DNA of 34,273 nucleotides from JAXMAR01 sp046350295. Lineage in GTDB: Bacteria; Planctomycetota; Planctomycetia; Gemmatales; Gemmataceae. The translations under genes and the position numbers were made by a program. Below, one piece after another: positions 32,346 to 34,273 of the stretch; position 1 is the first letter of the stretch, and the number at the start of each line of letters is the position of its first letter. Under the pieces are notes generated by a model. It was not told the origin of the DNA and searched no databases. It was given only the letters and a program-made list of their open reading frames with translations. The DNA is taken from positions 1 to 34,273 of the forward strand of contig JAXMAR010000064.1 of the NCBI GenBank assembly GCA_046350295.1, read 5' to 3'.

Positions 32346-34163
32346 GTGTGCGGGAAGATTCTCCATGCCGGAGCCTTTTCGGCATCGTTCCACTTCAAGA
32401 CGCAACCGCTTCTCCGCCCGAGCGGCGGGAAGCCTCGACCGCATGGCCCGCGTCCTCCGGCACGGCACTGCCGAGCGCTCGACACCTACTCGCCGGCAAA
32501 CAATAGCGTCCGCATCGCCCGCATCGGTCTGTCCCACGTTCACCCCGTTCCCTGGCCGGCAGACAATCCCAAGTCCGCCTCCCTCGTCGGCGGCGTCCTG
32601 CATCCGCCGTTCCCCGCGGCGCCCGATCCGGGAAGCTCGTTGACGGATCGCGCCGCCGCATCACGCGGCTTTTTCGCGATCGCCCTGCATGACGGCCGCC
32701 GCACCTTGATCGCGGTCGATCGCCACGCGTCACTCCCCGTCTACTACGCCACCGCCGACGGATCGCTCCTGTTCGCTCCGGAAATCAAGGCGCTCGTACA
32801 ACATCCGGCAGTGGCGCGCAACGTCGATCCGGCCGCATTGGCTAATTTCCTCGTCTCCGGCTTCCTGCCGCTCGACTTGACGCTCTTCCAGTCGGTAAGG
32901 CGCCTGCGCGGCGGGCAAGCGCTGCTCGTCGAGGATGGGCGACTTCGCGTCGCCGAGTACTGGCGCTACCGCCCCGCGAGCCGCGCCGGCGCCCGTAGCC
33001 GTCGCGAGCTCGAAGAAGCGGTGGGAGAACTTGTCGAGCAAGCCGCCGCGCGCAACCTCGGCGATCCGGAGAAGACGGTCCTTTTCCTCAGCGGCGGCTT
33101 CGATTCCCGCGCCATCCTCGGCGGTTGCGTCAAAGCCATGGGCGGCGACAAGGCCCGCCTGCAAACCGTGACGTGGGGCAAGGACCGCGGGCCGGACGAC
33201 TCGGACGTCGCCGTCGCGCAGCTCCTCGCCGGCGAACTCGGCCTCAAGCACTGGTTCATCCAGCGCAGCACCGACGACTACGAGCCGCGTTTCCGGGAGG
33301 TCAACCACCTGCTGGACGCCCAGTCCGAGATCGCCGCGTTTCACCCGCACGAGTACGTCATCATGAAGGAGTTGCGGGCGCGCGGCTTCGAGCGCGTCCT
33401 GCGCGGCGATGAATGCTTTGGCTATTCGTACCACGTGAGCAGCTTTACCGGCGCGATGAATGTCGTCTGGATGCACCGCCTGCGCGACGCCGTCAACGGC
33501 CGGGATTTCTTGCGACCCGATGTTCACGCCCGACTGTGCGACGCCTCCGACGACGTCATCGACAAGGCGCGCGCGGAAGTCCACGGCATGTCGGCCGACG
33601 ACGCGAAAGACTATCTCTACTTCACAACGCGGCTGCAAGGCTATCTCAATACCGCCTCCTACTACAAGCGCTGCCTCCTCGATCAGCGGAACGTCTTCGT
33701 GGATGAAGCGTTCCTCGATCTTCTGGAGGAGATCCCGAGCAAGTGGCGGATCGACAAGAACCTGTTTTGCAGCGCCGTCCGCCGGTGTTTCCCCGACCTC
33801 TATCGCTATCCGATGGCCCGGCTGCACAACCTGGAGGACTGGGCCGAATTGCTGGGCAAGGATTCGCCGGTACGAACGTTCGCCCTGCGCGAGCTGTCCG
33901 ATACCAGGAGCGGCGTCTGGGACTGGTTCGACCGCGAAGCGTGCCTGCGCTTCGTGGAAGGACTGGGGCGTTCGGATGGGCCGAAGCGGCGCAGCTTGAA
34001 AAGCCGCCTTACCAGCCTGTTCCTGAAGCTGCCGCACTGGATGCAGGCCCCGGTGCAGGCCTGGAAGGCGTCCCGCCCCGCCTTCCGCATGCCGCCGGAG
34101 TACGTCCTCCTGCGCATCCTCACCCTCAAGGACTGGCACGATACCTTCTGTCCGACGCCATGA
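32346..34163 (+). CDS. Asparagine-synthase-like amidotransferase, 5' end frame-disturbed
   Basis: As it stands the frame is open from a GTG at 32346 (605 residues). From about 32,480 onward it is a clean asparagine-synthetase-like protein: FFAIALHDGRRTLIAVDRHA and LLFAPEIKALVQHP of the glutaminase-like half, then the ATP-pyrophosphatase SGGFDS motif (in VLFLSGGFDSRAI), SDVAVAQLLAGELGL and a conserved RGDECFGYSYH. The first 110 bases are disturbed. FGIVPLQDATASPPERREA and LDRMARVLRH are read in the other frames, so the true start may be the ATG at 32365. MCGK at 32346 would supply the Cys2 nucleophile, but it could be chance. Relatives in polysaccharide or natural-product loci amidate varied substrates. 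A long inverted repeat follows the stop. Confidence 0.8.
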   Translation: MCGKILHAGAFSASFHFKTQPLLRPSGGKPRPHGPRPPARHCRALDTYSPANNSVRIARIGLSHVHPVPWPADNPKSASLVGGVLHPPFPAAPDPGSSLTDRAAASRGFFAIALHDGRRTLIAVDRHASLPVYYATADGSLLFAPEIKALVQHPAVARNVDPAALANFLVSGFLPLDLTLFQSVRRLRGGQALLVEDGRLRVAEYWRYRPASRAGARSRRELEEAVGELVEQAAARNLGDPEKTVLFLSGGFDSRAILGGCVKAMGGDKARLQTVTWGKDRGPDDSDVAVAQLLAGELGLKHWFIQRSTDDYEPRFREVNHLLDAQSEIAAFHPHEYVIMKELRARGFERVLRGDECFGYSYHVSSFTGAMNVVWMHRLRDAVNGRDFLRPDVHARLCDASDDVIDKARAEVHGMSADDAKDYLYFTTRLQGYLNTASYYKRCLLDQRNVFVDEAFLDLLEEIPSKWRIDKNLFCSAVRRCFPDLYRYPMARLHNLEDWAELLGKDSPVRTFALRELSDTRSGVWDWFDREACLRFVEGLGRSDGPKRRSLKSRLTSLFLKLPHWMQAPVQAWKASRPAFRMPPEYVLLRILTLKDWHDTFCPTP

Positions 34164-34187
34164 TAGGATGCGAGATAGAGAAACCTA

Positions 34188-34251
34188 TTTCGCGCAGAGA
34201 CGCAGAGCACGCAGAGGCTCTTCTCTGCGTCCTCTGCGCCTCTGCGAGAAA
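34188..34251. repeat. Long imperfect inverted repeat, GCAGAG-rich
   Basis: The arms at 34188-34216 and 34223-34251 match at 26 of 29 positions as inverted repeats, around a six-base loop. Both are rich in GCAGAG/CTCTGC, as in a widespread family of intergenic repeats. It begins 25 bases after the asparagine-synthase-like stop and may also act as its terminator. Confidence 0.8.
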
Positions 34252-34273
34252 CATCTCGTCCCCATGCCCGAGC

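Noticed and set aside
1..34273. CRISPR array, phage, insertion sequence or toxin-antitoxin system
   Set aside because: No regularly spaced direct repeats, transposase, integrase or paired small toxin/antitoxin genes were seen.

Overview
The window is GC-rich bacterial DNA, densely coded on both strands, and most likely from a planctomycete of the Gemmata type. The basis is family content: a 1,236-residue fusion of dehydrogenase propeller, HEAT repeats and c-type cytochrome, zinc-ribbon/proline-rich membrane proteins including one with a VWA domain, a sensor Ser/Thr kinase, several small lipoproteins of planctomycete style, and DUF4058, DUF2252 and DUF4337-like proteins. No rRNA, phage, insertion sequence, origin or CRISPR array was seen. 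Assignments rest on reading motifs, not on database searches.

Left part (1-9.8 kb): two zinc-ribbon membrane proteins on the minus strand, the first cut by the window edge; a small lipoprotein and a GNAT acetyltransferase on the plus strand; the large cytochrome/dehydrogenase on the minus strand; a small secreted protein; an SPFH/band-7 protein with a threefold N-terminal repeat; and a tRNA-like gene with a leucine anticodon on a short-arm body.

Middle (10-27.4 kb): an ABC exporter pair; a DUF4058 protein; a probable four-gene minus-strand unit (channel-like protein, DUF2254, DUF1622, receptor Ser/Thr kinase); an OmpH/Skp-like periplasmic protein and a secreted protein; a lipoprotein; an overlapping methyltransferase and glycosyltransferase, probably for surface polysaccharide; an esterase; a large lipoprotein; then a DUF2252 protein followed by two membrane proteins in one plus-strand run.

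Right part (27.5-34.3 kb): two ketosynthases on the minus strand. One has a complete Cys-His-His triad. The other has lost all three catalytic residues and resembles a chain-length factor. Upstream of them, on the same strand, is an acyl-ACP desaturase-like diiron gene, so the three look like a fatty-acid or polyketide-like module without its carrier protein in view. A DnaJ/CbpA-like gene and an asparagine-synthase-like gene follow on the plus strand. Between about 30,935 and 32,480 the reading frame breaks at least fifteen times across three unrelated genes, whereas every other gene is intact. This points to poor local sequence, although real decay is not excluded.

Several intergenic gaps hold palindromic or repeated DNA of dispersed-repeat type: a GGTTC/GAACC hairpin family, a compound palindrome with cores resembling CAGGCT/AGCCTG, a GCAGAG-rich long inverted repeat, and a GGATTA hexamer array.
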